Positions 35,828 to 45,058 of a stretch of 64,000 nucleotides of DNA are shown piece by piece. Location: positions 115,838 through 179,837 of the forward strand of contig NZ_JAJNCY010000010.1 of assembly GCF_021026335.1 (NCBI RefSeq), in the 5' to 3' direction. Source of the stretch: Rhizobium sp. C1 (GTDB lineage Bacteria; Pseudomonadota; Alphaproteobacteria; Rhizobiales; Rhizobiaceae). The position numbers and the translations under genes are program-made. The notes beneath the pieces were generated by a model. It saw nothing but the letters and a program-made list of their open reading frames with translations. It was not told the origin of the DNA and did no database searches. How positions within the stretch are numbered: the first letter of the stretch is position 1; each line of letters starts with the position of its first letter.

Positions 35828-36330
35828 TGTCTGCCGAAAGTCTTGATCTTCCCCTGCTCACCCGCCGCGCAGCCGTGGCCGGCCTTGGCCTGGCGCTGCT
35901 GTCCGGCTGCACGACGGTGACCGTTCTGGAGCCGGAGCCCGGCAATTCCAACGATTATACCAAGACCGTTCTGCCGTTGATCAACAAGCTGCGCGCGTCG
36001 AAGAAACTGCCACCTCTGGTCGCCGACAAGGCCGCCATCGCCGCGGCGACCGATCAGGCAAACCGCATGGCAAAGGCCGGCGAAATGAATCATGAGCTGA
36101 AATCTGAAGATGATTTCACCTCGCGCATGAAGCGCATGGGCGTACGCCTCCAGGCTGCCGAAAACATTGCCACCGGCCAGGAGACGGCAGAACGTGCCTT
36201 CCAGGCCTGGGTCCATTCGCCCAAGCACCTGAAGAACATGCTCGGCCCTTACAAAGGCCTCGGCGTTGCGGTTTCACAAAATAGCGCTTCCGATAACCGT
36301 CCCTTCTGGTCCATGGTTCTGTCGAACTGA
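35827..36330 (+). CDS. CAP/SCP-domain lipoprotein
   Basis: A 167-residue protein. The N-terminus has a twin-arginine-like R-R then a hydrophobic stretch and a lipobox L-L-S-G-C, so it is probably a lipoprotein. The rest is a CAP domain: L-I-N-K-L-R-A-S-K-K-L-P-P-L, A-A-A-T-D-Q-A-N-R-M-A, N-H-E-L, and A-F-Q-A-W-V-H-S-P-K-H-L-K-N-M-L. CAP domains occur in secreted proteins with varied roles. It is co-transcribed with the DUF6460 gene. Confidence 0.9.
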   Translation: MSAESLDLPLLTRRAAVAGLGLALLSGCTTVTVLEPEPGNSNDYTKTVLPLINKLRASKKLPPLVADKAAIAAATDQANRMAKAGEMNHELKSEDDFTSRMKRMGVRLQAAENIATGQETAERAFQAWVHSPKHLKNMLGPYKGLGVAVSQNSASDNRPFWSMVLSN

Positions 36331-36383
36331 AGCGATTCCGTCCCGGGAGTCGCGTAATTCTCGACCTACGGCCGGACCTCCGC

Positions 36384-37721
36384 ATGACCCTTGCCCAGCA
36401 CGACCGCGCCTTCCGCGTCACCCATCGCCTTGTGCTCTCGATTGCCGTGCCGATGACGCTCGGCTTTGTCTCGACGCCGCTTCTCGGGCTGACGGATACG
36501 GCGGTCGTCGGCCAGACGGGTGTGGCGGCCGATCTGGCCGGTATCGGCATCGCCGCCGTGCTTTTCGATTTCCTCTTCTCCTTCACCGGCTTTTTCCGCA
36601 CCGCGACCACGGCGCTCACTGCACAGGCCTTCGGGCGAATGGATCAGGCGGAAGAGCGGGCGGTCTTTTTCCGCGCCGCCGCCAGCAGCCTTGTTGCCGG
36701 CTTCCTGCTGCTGGCGCTGGCCTCGCCGATCCTCGCCGCCGGCCTTGCCATTCTCTCGCCCGAACCTGCCGCCGCCACGGTGGCCTCGACCTATTTCGCC
36801 ATCCGCATCCTGTCCGCGCCCGCGCACCTCATCAACGACTGTCTTCTTGGTTTCGTTCTGGGCCGCGGCAGGGCCGGCGTCGGGCTCTTTCTCCAGACGC
36901 TGCTGAACGGGATCAATATCCTGCTATCGATCACGCTCGGCCTGTGGTTCGGCTATGGCGTGTCGGGCGTGGCCTGGGCAACGTTCACGGCAGAAGTCGT
37001 CACGGCGCTGGTGGGTCTCGCCTTCGCCTTTTCCGGCTTTCGCCGCGTGGATCTTGGCACCGACTGGCGCACCGTCTTCGCGGTCGAGAAGCTCAAGGCG
37101 CTCTTCGCCGTCAACCGCGACATCATGATCCGCACGCTGCTGCTGACGGGCTCATTCCTGATTATGGCGCGCATCGGCGCGGAACTCGGCACCGTGACGC
37201 TTGCCGCCAACGGCATCCTCATGAACTTCTTCATGGTCACATCCTTCTTCCTCGACGGCATGGCGGCGGCTGCGGAGCAGATCTGCGGCCGCTCGCTCGG
37301 AGCGGGCGATCGGCAGGCTTTCCGCGATGCCGTGCGAATGACGCTCGTCTGGTCCCTTGGGCTTGCTGCACTTCTGGCGGTGGCGATGTTGTTCGGTGGA
37401 AACCACGCGATTGCCTTCCTGACCAGCGCTGCGGATGTCCGCGCCGAAGCCGGGCTCTATGTTTTCTGGATGGCGCTGACAGCCTTGACCGGCGCGCTCG
37501 CTTTCCAGATGGACGGCGTCTTCATGGGCACGGCGTGGTCGGCGGAGATGCGCAACATGATGATCATCTCGTTTCTGGCCTATCTCGTCGCGATCTTCGT
37601 GCTGCCGCACTATTTCGGTAATCACGGCCTCTGGGCAGCCCTCAATCTCTTCCTGCTGATGCGCGGCATCACGCTCGCCGCGATCCTGCCGGGCAAGGCG
37701 AGAAAGATGTTCGCTGCGTGA
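36384..37721 (+). CDS. MATE-family efflux transporter
   Basis: A 445-residue transporter with twelve membrane helices and the internal two-fold repeat of MATE proteins, closest to the DinF branch. Early segments S-I-A-V-P-M-T-L-G-F and T-D-T-A-V-V-G-Q-T-G and the mid-protein A-A-E-Q-I-C-G-R-S-L-G-A-G are typical. It exports organic cations or drugs by a Na+ or H+ gradient. It begins 53 bases after the CAP gene and converges with pyrD. Confidence 0.93.
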   Translation: MTLAQHDRAFRVTHRLVLSIAVPMTLGFVSTPLLGLTDTAVVGQTGVAADLAGIGIAAVLFDFLFSFTGFFRTATTALTAQAFGRMDQAEERAVFFRAAASSLVAGFLLLALASPILAAGLAILSPEPAAATVASTYFAIRILSAPAHLINDCLLGFVLGRGRAGVGLFLQTLLNGINILLSITLGLWFGYGVSGVAWATFTAEVVTALVGLAFAFSGFRRVDLGTDWRTVFAVEKLKALFAVNRDIMIRTLLLTGSFLIMARIGAELGTVTLAANGILMNFFMVTSFFLDGMAAAAEQICGRSLGAGDRQAFRDAVRMTLVWSLGLAALLAVAMLFGGNHAIAFLTSAADVRAEAGLYVFWMALTALTGALAFQMDGVFMGTAWSAEMRNMMIISFLAYLVAIFVLPHYFGNHGLWAALNLFLLMRGITLAAILPGKARKMFAA

Positions 37722-37730
37722 AGCCGGATA

Positions 37731-38822
37731 TTAACCGAGCGGCTGGCTCGCCCAATGGGCGACGCGGCTGTCCCGCAGGTCGCGGATCGAGCCAAGCTTT
37801 TCCCGGTCACAGAGGCTCGACAACCCCTTGACGATGCGGGTCGCCAGTTCCGGCCCTTCATAGACCATGCAGGAATAGAGCTGCACCAGATCGGCACCCG
37901 CGCGGATTTTTTCCGCCGTCGTTTCGGCCGACTCGACGCCGCCGGCCCCGATCAGAGGCAGGCCTTTGCCGACGCGCTGGCGCATCCTGGCAAGAACCGC
38001 GGTGGAAAGCGCAAAGAGCGGCCGGCCGGAAAGCCCGCCGGCCTCGCCGGCCTGGCGCTTGTCGGTCAGACCGTTGCGGCCAATGGTCGTATTCGACACG
38101 ATCAGCCCGTCGAGCCCGCGCGCGAGCGACACCTCGGCAATGTCATCCAGCCCGCCCTCGCTCATGTCTGGCGCGATCTTCAGGAAGACCGGCACTTTCG
38201 CGCCGCCCGCCTTCGCCGCCTCTTCGTCGCGCGCGGCGAGCACGGCTGTCAGAAGCGCATCAAGGCTTTCCCGGTCCTGCAGGTTTCTGAGGCCCGGCGT
38301 GTTGGGCGAGGAGACATTGGCGGTGAAATAGCGCGCGACCGAATAGAAGCTGCGAATGCCCGCCACATAATCGGCTATGCGGTCTTCGCTGTCCTTGTTC
38401 GCGCCGATATTGACGCCCACCATCAGCGTGTTCGGCAGCCGCTTCAGCCGTTCGAGCGCCGCCGCATGCCCTTCATTATTGAAGCCCATCCGGTTGATGA
38501 CGGCGCGGTCGGCAACAAGCCGGAAGAGGCGCGGCTTTGGATTGCCCGCCTGCTGGCGCGGCGTCAGCGTGCCAACCTCCGCAAAGCCGAAACCAAGGCG
38601 CACCAGCTCCGCCGGCACGTCCGCATTCTTGTCATAGCCCGCCGCCATGCCGAGCGGATTGTCGAAGGTGAGCCCCGCGATCACTTGCCTCAGCCGTGCG
38701 TCCGGCGCGACCCGGCAGGCGGGAAGGAGCCCCGTCTTCAGCGCCGTGATGGAAAGCCCATGTGCCGTTTCTGGGTCGAAGCTGAAAAGCGCCTGCTGGC
38801 CGATGCGGGAAAGGAAACTCAT
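37731..38822 (-). CDS. pyrD: Dihydroorotate dehydrogenase (quinone, class 2)
   Basis: A 363-residue class 2 enzyme of pyrimidine synthesis, membrane-associated and quinone-dependent. Visible: G-M-A-A-G-Y-D-K-N-A-D-V-P, N-R-M-G-F-N-N-E-G, the active-site loop N-V-S-S-P-N-T-P-G-L-R with its catalytic Ser, V-S-N-T-T-I-G-R, and the FMN phosphate site G-A-G-G-V-E-S. The N-terminal extension with F-D-P-E-T-A-H is the membrane-binding helix of class 2. It overlaps the DUF952 gene by 4 bases. Confidence 0.96.
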   Translation of the reverse strand: MSFLSRIGQQALFSFDPETAHGLSITALKTGLLPACRVAPDARLRQVIAGLTFDNPLGMAAGYDKNADVPAELVRLGFGFAEVGTLTPRQQAGNPKPRLFRLVADRAVINRMGFNNEGHAAALERLKRLPNTLMVGVNIGANKDSEDRIADYVAGIRSFYSVARYFTANVSSPNTPGLRNLQDRESLDALLTAVLAARDEEAAKAGGAKVPVFLKIAPDMSEGGLDDIAEVSLARGLDGLIVSNTTIGRNGLTDKRQAGEAGGLSGRPLFALSTAVLARMRQRVGKGLPLIGAGGVESAETTAEKIRAGADLVQLYSCMVYEGPELATRIVKGLSSLCDREKLGSIRDLRDSRVAHWASQPLG

Positions 38823-39166
38823 GCCACGAACTCCGGGAAGACATGCTTGCCATCCGCGCCGACCGGAAGCGGCTTCGCCCAGATGACCGCCGACACCGGC
38901 AGGACCCCGTAAAGATGCGGGAAGAGCGCATTGTCGCGCGAAGCCTCGAAGATCAGCGCGTCACCGAGCTTGGCGGTGTCGACGGCGACCAGTGTCAGCC
39001 CTTTCTGGCCCGCAAAATAAAGTTCCGCGGTCTTCACCGACTGTGCGGCGGTCGACAGGTGAATGAAGCCGTCGTTGAGATCGATTCCGGCCCCTTCGAA
39101 AACACCCTTCTCGTGAGCGGCCTGCCATATTTCGGAGGCGACGATCTTGTAGACTGCTTTTTCCAT
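38819..39166 (-). CDS. DUF952 protein
   Basis: A 115-residue protein of DUF952 (PF06108), with Y-K-I-V-A-S-E-I-W, D-G-F-I-H-L-S-T-A-A-Q and F-P-H-L-Y-G-V-L-P. The fold is related to ADP-ribosyltransferase-like domains, but no activity is established. The start at 39166 follows GGAAG. It sits immediately upstream of pyrD, sharing an ATGA overlap, a conserved pairing in Rhizobiaceae. Confidence 0.92.
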   Translation of the reverse strand: MEKAVYKIVASEIWQAAHEKGVFEGAGIDLNDGFIHLSTAAQSVKTAELYFAGQKGLTLVAVDTAKLGDALIFEASRDNALFPHLYGVLPVSAVIWAKPLPVGADGKHVFPEFVA

Positions 39167-39243
39167 GACACGCTTCCGCAAGGCTCGGGTTGGTTGAAAA
39201 CCTCTTGGCGCGAAGCCACCCGCAAAGGCAAGGGGAGATTGAC

Positions 39244-39675
39244 ATGACCAGTCGTTTTTTGCTCGCAGGCCTTCTCACGCTCGCGCCGTTCGCAACCTTC
39301 GCAGATGATGTGCCGGCAGGCCGCTATCAGCTGCAGCCCGTCGAAGGCGGTGTCGTCAGGCTCGATACGGCAACCGGCGAGATGACGTTGTGCAAGCCCG
39401 ACGTCGGCAAGCTCGCCTGCGCTCCGACGGCGACGGCCTCGGCCAATACGCCAGCGGCCGCCGATATCGCTGCGCTGAACGCCCGGGTCGATGCGCTGGA
39501 ACGCCAGGTTGCGGCCGGCAACAAGGCCGGCAACAAGGGACGTGATCTGCCGAGCGATGCCGAGGTCGATCGCAGTCTCTCGATCATGGAGAAATTCATG
39601 CGCCGTTTCATGGGCATTGCCAAGGATCTGGATCATCAAAACCAAGAGGGGAATGCTCTTCCGCAAAAGACCTGA
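39244..39675 (+). CDS. Secreted protein of unknown function with a short coiled coil
   Basis: A 143-residue exported protein: a signal peptide ending T-F-A-D, then Y-Q-L-Q-P-V-E-G-G-V-V-R-L-D-T-A-T-G-E-M-T-L-C, a short beta-rich motif common in Rhizobiaceae secreted proteins, and a coiled coil (I-A-A-L-N-A-R-V-D-A-L-E-R-Q). The C-terminus is charged, with M-E-K-F-M-R-R-F-M-G. The start at 39244 has GGGGAG. No defined family was recognised. A TATAAT at 39683-39688 just after it may serve the next gene. Confidence 0.75.
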   Translation: MTSRFLLAGLLTLAPFATFADDVPAGRYQLQPVEGGVVRLDTATGEMTLCKPDVGKLACAPTATASANTPAAADIAALNARVDALERQVAAGNKAGNKGRDLPSDAEVDRSLSIMEKFMRRFMGIAKDLDHQNQEGNALPQKT

Positions 39676-39762
39676 ACGTGTGTATAATGTTGCTAAAACA
39701 CGCGGCCCGCCGGGGAGAGAGCGGCGGAGTTGTATGAAAACATGACCCGGGAGGGGTTGGGA

Positions 39763-40416
39763 ATGACGTCGGTGTTGACGATCTTGATTGCGGACGATCA
39801 TCCGCTGTTTCGCGGCGCGCTGCGGCAGGCTGTGTCCGGCATGCAGCCGGCGCCGCAAATCCTCGAAGCCGGCGACTTCGAAAGTGCCCGCAAGACTGCG
39901 TCGGAAAATCTCGACATCGACATGCTGCTGCTCGACCTTTCCATGCCAGGCATGAACGGGCTGACGGGCCTCATGTCGCTACGCGCCGAGTTTCCGGGGC
40001 TGGCCATTGTCGTCTGTTCGGCCAGCGAAGACCAGCAGACCATGCGCCGTGTCTTCGAACTCGGGGCCTCCGGCTTCATCCCCAAATCCTCGGGCGCCGA
40101 TCAGATCCGTGAGGCCGTGCGCGAGGTGGCCGAGGGCGGCATCGCCGAGCCGGAAGGCTACGACCCGCGGGGGGCAGAGACGGACACCGATGTCAGGGAT
40201 CTCCTGAGCCGGCTGCAGACGCTAACGCCGCAGCAGGTGCGGGTGCTGAACATGCTGTCGGAAGGGCTGCTCAACAAGCAGATCGCCTACGAACTCGGCG
40301 TGTCCGAGGCTACCATCAAGGCGCATGTCTCCGCCGTTCTCCTGAAACTCAATGTCGACAGCCGCACCCAGGCTGTCATTCAACTGTCGAAGCTGGGGCA
40401 ATTGCAGCCGGTCTGA
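39763..40416 (+). CDS. NarL/FixJ-family response regulator
   Basis: A 217-residue regulator: receiver domain with A-D-D-H-P-L-F, phospho-acceptor Asp58 (MLLLDLSMPGMNG), and K-S-S in the position of the conserved Lys; then a LuxR helix-turn-helix, L-T-P-Q-Q-V-R-V-L and L-L-N-K-Q-I-A-Y-E-L-G-V-S-E-A-T-I-K-A-H-V. The start at 39763 follows GGGAGG. No kinase gene is adjacent. The symporter-type hybrid kinase at 59.7-63.2 kb is one candidate partner, which is speculative. Confidence 0.93.
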   Translation: MTSVLTILIADDHPLFRGALRQAVSGMQPAPQILEAGDFESARKTASENLDIDMLLLDLSMPGMNGLTGLMSLRAEFPGLAIVVCSASEDQQTMRRVFELGASGFIPKSSGADQIREAVREVAEGGIAEPEGYDPRGAETDTDVRDLLSRLQTLTPQQVRVLNMLSEGLLNKQIAYELGVSEATIKAHVSAVLLKLNVDSRTQAVIQLSKLGQLQPV

Positions 40417-40563
40417 CAATTTGCGGCAGCGGAATGGGATTTTATTCCTCGTTCGCTTTACTCACGCGTACGGATTGGCTAAGGTCGCGCAAGGTTTTCG
40501 AAAGCCTTGCGGCCATTGGCGTATACGACGCGCGGGCCGCGCGATTATCGAGCGGCATGACCC

Positions 40564-41229
40564 ATGATTTCACACGACGCGATCTGGGGCGCGATCGACG
40601 CCCTGGCTGAAAAATACGATCTTTCCGCATCCGGCCTTGCGCGCAAGGCGGGGCTTGATCCCACGTCGTTCAACAAGTCGAAGCGGCTGAGCCCGGACGG
40701 GCGTCTGCGCTGGCCCTCCACCGAATCGCTCTCCAAGGTTCTGGAGGCGACCGGTGCGACGCTGGACGAATTCATGGGTCTCCTCAATCCGGGCGGCGGC
40801 CCCAATGGCATGCCGATGGGCCAGTTCCCGCCACAGCAATCGGCGATCCCGCTTTTGGGTTTTGCGCAGGCGGGTGCTGGCGGCTTTTTCGACGATGGCG
40901 GGTTTCCGGCGGGCCAGGGCTGGGATGTGGTCGATTTTCCGGCTGCACCCGATCGCAAGGCTGGCTGCTATGCGCTGGAAGTGCAGGGCGAAAGCATGAT
41001 GCCGCTTTACCGCGACGGCGACGTGCTGATCGTCGAGCCGGGCGCACAGGTGCGCCGCGGCGACCGCGTCGTGGTCAAGACCCGCGAGGGCGAGGTCATG
41101 GCCAAGGTTCTGCAGCGCCAGACCTCGCGCAATATCGAACTCATGTCGCTCAATCCCGATCACCCGAACCGCTCCTTCGATCTCACCGACATCGAATGGG
41201 TGGCGCGGATCATCTGGGCCAGCCAATAG
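40564..41229 (+). CDS. HTH / S24-peptidase repressor-like protein
   Basis: A 221-residue protein with an N-terminal helix-turn-helix (S-A-S-G-L-A-R-K-A-G-L-D-P-T-S-F-N-K-S-K-R) and a C-terminal LexA/CI-like S24 domain. The catalytic dyad is present: Ser near residue 144 in G-E-S-M-M-P-L-Y and Lys near 181 in V-M-A-K-V-L. The residues D-G-D-V-L-I-V and R-R-G-D-R-V-V-V are standard. It is a chromosomal phage-repressor-like regulator rather than LexA itself. It is followed directly by the SNase-like gene. Confidence 0.92.
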   Translation: MISHDAIWGAIDALAEKYDLSASGLARKAGLDPTSFNKSKRLSPDGRLRWPSTESLSKVLEATGATLDEFMGLLNPGGGPNGMPMGQFPPQQSAIPLLGFAQAGAGGFFDDGGFPAGQGWDVVDFPAAPDRKAGCYALEVQGESMMPLYRDGDVLIVEPGAQVRRGDRVVVKTREGEVMAKVLQRQTSRNIELMSLNPDHPNRSFDLTDIEWVARIIWASQ

Positions 41230-41240
41230 GAAAATTTGCC

Positions 41241-41945
41241 TTGCGCTTCCTGTTCCTCGCGCTTCTGGTCATTGCCGGCATTCTCGGCGCCGTGATCCTG
41301 ATGCAGAAGGGGCAGGCCCGTATCGTCGCCGAGACGGCTCCGCCCGCCACGGCCGCTGCGCCGGATAAACCGGGCGGTTCACCCGCCTTGCCCTCGCCGG
41401 CGACGCCCCCGCCGATGGAGCGCTTGTCCGGCGATCCTGCTTCGGCCACCGCGCCGGCCTCCTCCAAACCCGCTGCACCACAGGCGAAGACGGAGACACG
41501 CGCCGCCGCACCAGAGCAGCCCGCCCCGCCGGCCAACCGAAATCCGGAACCAGCTGCCCCGGCCTTTCAGGTCGTCGCCAAGCCGGCCGTTGTTGCCGCC
41601 GGGATTATGGAGACGACGCGCGGCCGTGTGACGCTGAAGGGCATAGTCCCCTTGGAACCTTCGGCGCTGTGCGGCACGGGTGCCGCCGCCTGGCCCTGCG
41701 GACAGATTGCCGCCACCCAGTTCCGGCGTTTCCTGCGGGGCCGGTCGCTCAATTGCGATATCTCTGATCCCGCCTGGGAGGGCGCCGTGACGGCCCGCTG
41801 CATGCTCGGCAAGGAGGACATCGCGGCGTGGCTGGTTGATCAGGGCTGGGCGCGGGCCGAGCCCGGCTCACCCTATGAAGAGGCGGCCGGCGAAGCACAG
41901 GCCGGCGGGCGCGGCATGTTCGGCCCCGATCCCCGGCGGCCCTGA
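41241..41945 (+). CDS. Thermonuclease-like protein, probably inactive
   Basis: A 234-residue protein beginning at TTG 41241, eight bases after AGGAAA. An N-terminal membrane anchor is followed by an 80-residue Pro/Ala linker and a C-terminal domain resembling staphylococcal nuclease (R-G-R-V-T-L-K-G-I, A-A-T-Q-F-R-R-F-L, A-A-W-L-V-D-Q-G-W-A-R-A). The I-D-A-P-E catalytic segment is replaced by I-V-P-L-E-P, and the expected Asp/Arg/Glu set is not apparent, so nuclease activity is doubtful. It starts 11 bases after the S24 gene, so the two form an operon. Confidence 0.78.
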   Translation: MRFLFLALLVIAGILGAVILMQKGQARIVAETAPPATAAAPDKPGGSPALPSPATPPPMERLSGDPASATAPASSKPAAPQAKTETRAAAPEQPAPPANRNPEPAAPAFQVVAKPAVVAAGIMETTRGRVTLKGIVPLEPSALCGTGAAAWPCGQIAATQFRRFLRGRSLNCDISDPAWEGAVTARCMLGKEDIAAWLVDQGWARAEPGSPYEEAAGEAQAGGRGMFGPDPRRP

Positions 41946-42063
41946 GTTGACCGTTCATGAGCTTGCGCTTGCCGAACGTCGCTGGAAATCTTACACAATC
42001 AGCGACATATGAGGGAGCGCGGACCGGCGATCCGCGTTTCGACAGATCGATAAAGAGGACTTG

Positions 42064-42477
42064 ATGGCCAAGAAGATTACCGCACACGAAGCCCTGATCT
42101 ACGGCATGATCCTGGTTTCCGCCTCCGACAGCAACATGACCGACGCCGAAATGGCGCGCATCGGCCGACTGACCCACTTCCTCCCGGTTTTCAAGGGCTT
42201 CAAGGAAGAGGCGCTGATCGACGTGGCGCGAGATTGTTCGGCGCTGCTGCAGCTGCCGGAAGGGCTCGACATCGTTCTGGAAGTCATTCGCGACGCGCTG
42301 CCGCACAAGCTTTATGACACGGCCTATGCGCTCTGCGTCGAAATCGCCGCTGCCGATCTCGCGGTTGCGCCGGAGGAGCTGCGGGTTCTCGCTCTCATCC
42401 GCGACCGTCTCGGCCTCGACAAGCTGACCTGCGCAGCCATCGAACGCGGCGCGATTGCCCGCTTCCGCACGGCCTGA
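42064..42477 (+). CDS. TerB-family protein
   Basis: A 137-residue all-helical protein of the TerB fold (tellurite-resistance/DjlA-like). The segments Y-G-M-I-L-V-S-A-S-D-S-N-M-T-D-A-E and A-L-C-V-E-I-A-A-A-D-L-A-V-A-P-E-E-L-R are the two pseudo-repeats with metal-binding acidic residues. It occurs alone, with no other ter genes, as in many alphaproteobacteria. It ends 30 bases before the helicase gene. Confidence 0.9.
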   Translation: MAKKITAHEALIYGMILVSASDSNMTDAEMARIGRLTHFLPVFKGFKEEALIDVARDCSALLQLPEGLDIVLEVIRDALPHKLYDTAYALCVEIAAADLAVAPEELRVLALIRDRLGLDKLTCAAIERGAIARFRTA

Positions 42478-42507
42478 CGGGCGGAAGCGGCCAGCAGGGG
42501 GACGCCG

Positions 42508-45039
42508 ATGAAGACGCCGACTGAAACGGCTGGCGATCTCCATCCCTCGGGCCTGGAGCTGTTACCGGCGGCCTTCCGCCGCTGGTTTACGGAAAAGGGC
42601 TGGCAGCCGCGTGCGCACCAGCTTTCCTTGCTCGAAAAGGCGCGCGGCGGCAAATCCGTCCTCCTGATCGCCCCAACAGGGGCCGGCAAGACGCTGGCCG
42701 GCTTCATTCCGTCGCTAACCGAACTGGCCGAGCGCGGGCGCAAGAAGCCTGGCACCGCGTTTCAGGGCGTCCACACGCTTTATATCTCGCCGCTCAAGGC
42801 GCTCGCCGTCGATATCGAGCGTAACCTGATGAAGCCGGTGGGCGAGATGGGGCTGGCCCTCACCATCGAGACCCGCACCGGCGACACGCCGCAAGGCAAG
42901 CGCCAGCGCCAGAAATTGAGCCCACCGGATATTCTGCTGACGACGCCCGAGCAGCTGGCGCTGCTGATCGCCAACGGCGAGGCGGAGCGCTTCTTTGGCG
43001 ACCTGCGCTATGTCGTCTTCGACGAACTGCATTCGCTGGTGACCTCCAAGCGCGGTCATCTCCTGTCGCTCGGCCTTGCGCGGCTGCGCCGTCTTGCGCC
43101 GGGCATGCAGGCCATCGGCCTTTCGGCGACGGTTGCCGACCCGCTCGATCTGCGCAAATGGCTGGTCCCGCAGGCAGAGGGCGAAGCGGCGGCGGATATC
43201 GTCGTTGCCCCCGGTGGTGCCCGCCCCCTGATCACCATTCTCGAAAGCGAGGACCGCATTCCCTGGTCCGGCCATGTCGCGCGCTACGCGATCCCGGCGG
43301 TCTACGAGGAAATCAAGCGCCACAAGACGACGCTGATCTTCGTCAATACTCGCTCGCAGGCCGAGTTGGTCTTTCAGGAGCTCTGGACCGTCAACGACGA
43401 CAGCCTGCCGATTGCCCTCCATCACGGTTCGCTCGATGCGGGACAGCGCCGCAAGGTGGAAGCGGCCATGGCGGAAAACAAGCTGCGCGCGGTGGTCGCG
43501 ACCTCGACCCTCGATCTCGGTATCGACTGGGGCGATGTCGATCTTGTCATCCATGTCGGCGCACCGAAAGGGGCAAGCAGGCTGGCCCAGCGCATCGGCC
43601 GCGCCAATCACCGCATGGATGAGCCCAGCCGCGCCATTCTGGTCCCCGCAAACCGCTTCGAGGTGCTGGAATGTCAGGCGGCGCTCGATGCCAATTATAT
43701 CAATGCGCAGGACACGCCGCCGTCCGGCGCTGGCGCGCTCGATGTGCTTGCTCAGCATGTGCTCGGCATGGCCTGTGCCGAACCCTTTTCGGGCGATGCG
43801 CTCTATGAAGAAGTGCGCTCGGCGCTGCCCTATGCGGAGCTTCCCCGCGAGACCTTCGACCGTGTGCTCGATTTTGCCGCGACCGGCGGCTATGCGCTGA
43901 AAAGCTATGACCGCTACGCCAAGATCCGCCAGCGCCCGGATGGGCTCTGGCGCGTCTCCAACCCGCAAACCGCCCAGCAATACCGGCTGAACATCGGGAC
44001 CATCGTTGAAAGTCCCATGCTGAATGTGCGCATGGTCAGGAAGAACAAGCTCGGCTCGCTGGGGCCGGGCGGCCCGGTGCTCGGCAAGATCGAGGAATAT
44101 TTTCTCGAAAGCCTGTCGCAGGGCGATACGTTTCTTTTCAGCGGCAAGGTTCTCCGCTTCGAAGGCATCCGCGAGAACGAGGCGCTGGCGAGCCAGGCGT
44201 TTTCGATGGACCCGAAAGTTCCGGCCTATGCCGGTGGCAAGTTTCCGCTCTCGACCTATCTGGCGGAAGGTGTGCGCGGGCTGCTGGCCGATCGCAGCGA
44301 ATGGCATCGCCTGCCCGATCAGGTGCGCGACTGGCTGGAAATCCAGCGCGAGGTTTCCATCCTGCCGCGCCGCGACCAGATGCTGATCGAGACCTTCCCG
44401 CGCGGCTCCCGCTTCTTCATGGTGGCCTATCCGTTTGAAGGGCGGCTGGCGCATCAGACGCTTGGCATGCTGCTCACCCGCCGGCTCGACCGCATGGGCG
44501 CCCGCCCGCTGGGCTTCGTCGCGACCGACTATTCGCTCGGCATCTGGGGGCTCGACGACATGGGCGATCTGATTGCCAAACGAAAGCTCGACCTGCAGAC
44601 GCTCTTCGACGAAGACATGCTGGGTGACGATCTGGAGGCATGGCTGGACGAAAGCTTCCTGCTGAAACGCACATTCCGCAATTGCGCCGTCATTGCCGGC
44701 CTGATAGAGCGCCGCCATCCGGGCCAGGAGAAGACGGGCCGGCAGGTGACTGTCTCCGCCGATCTCATCTATGACGTGCTGCGGAGCCACGAGCCGGACC
44801 ATATTCTGCTGCAGGCGACGCGGCAGGAAGCCGCAGCCGGGCTTTTGGACATTCAGCGCCTTGGCGCTATGCTGAACCGAATCAGGGGGCATATCCTGCA
44901 TCGTCCGCTCGACCGGGTCTCGCCGCTCGCCGTGCCGGTCCTGCTTGAAATCGGCAAGGAGCCTGTGGCAGGCAATGCCTCGGAAAGCCTGCTGGCGGAA
45001 GCGGCCGAAGACCTGATCCGCGATGCAATGCAGGTTTGA
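42508..45039 (+). CDS. Ligase-associated DEXH-box DNA helicase (Lhr-like)
   Basis: An 843-residue superfamily 2 helicase. Motifs: Walker A A-P-T-G-A-G-K-T (about residue 55), motif II D-E-L-H (about 171), motif III S-A-T-V-A-D-P, motif V T-S-T-L-D-L-G-I-D-W, motif VI Q-R-I-G-R-A-N-H-R. The C-terminal half includes the winged-helix and Lhr-core regions. This group is found beside an ATP-dependent DNA ligase, an exonuclease and PdeM, and is associated with DNA repair. Only PdeM accompanies it here. It is followed after 19 bases by pdeM. Confidence 0.94.
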   Translation: MKTPTETAGDLHPSGLELLPAAFRRWFTEKGWQPRAHQLSLLEKARGGKSVLLIAPTGAGKTLAGFIPSLTELAERGRKKPGTAFQGVHTLYISPLKALAVDIERNLMKPVGEMGLALTIETRTGDTPQGKRQRQKLSPPDILLTTPEQLALLIANGEAERFFGDLRYVVFDELHSLVTSKRGHLLSLGLARLRRLAPGMQAIGLSATVADPLDLRKWLVPQAEGEAAADIVVAPGGARPLITILESEDRIPWSGHVARYAIPAVYEEIKRHKTTLIFVNTRSQAELVFQELWTVNDDSLPIALHHGSLDAGQRRKVEAAMAENKLRAVVATSTLDLGIDWGDVDLVIHVGAPKGASRLAQRIGRANHRMDEPSRAILVPANRFEVLECQAALDANYINAQDTPPSGAGALDVLAQHVLGMACAEPFSGDALYEEVRSALPYAELPRETFDRVLDFAATGGYALKSYDRYAKIRQRPDGLWRVSNPQTAQQYRLNIGTIVESPMLNVRMVRKNKLGSLGPGGPVLGKIEEYFLESLSQGDTFLFSGKVLRFEGIRENEALASQAFSMDPKVPAYAGGKFPLSTYLAEGVRGLLADRSEWHRLPDQVRDWLEIQREVSILPRRDQMLIETFPRGSRFFMVAYPFEGRLAHQTLGMLLTRRLDRMGARPLGFVATDYSLGIWGLDDMGDLIAKRKLDLQTLFDEDMLGDDLEAWLDESFLLKRTFRNCAVIAGLIERRHPGQEKTGRQVTVSADLIYDVLRSHEPDHILLQATRQEAAAGLLDIQRLGAMLNRIRGHILHRPLDRVSPLAVPVLLEIGKEPVAGNASESLLAEAAEDLIRDAMQV

Positions 45040-45058
45040 GGATTAACGGGAAACGCAA

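Noticed and set aside
41241..41945. An active thermonuclease
   Set aside because: The fold resemblance is limited to the C-terminal part and the catalytic I-D-A-P-E segment is missing, so it is called only SNase-like.
42715..44901. A 728-codon open frame antisense to the ligase-associated helicase
   Set aside because: The plus strand carries every helicase motif in order; the antisense product has no recognisable domain.
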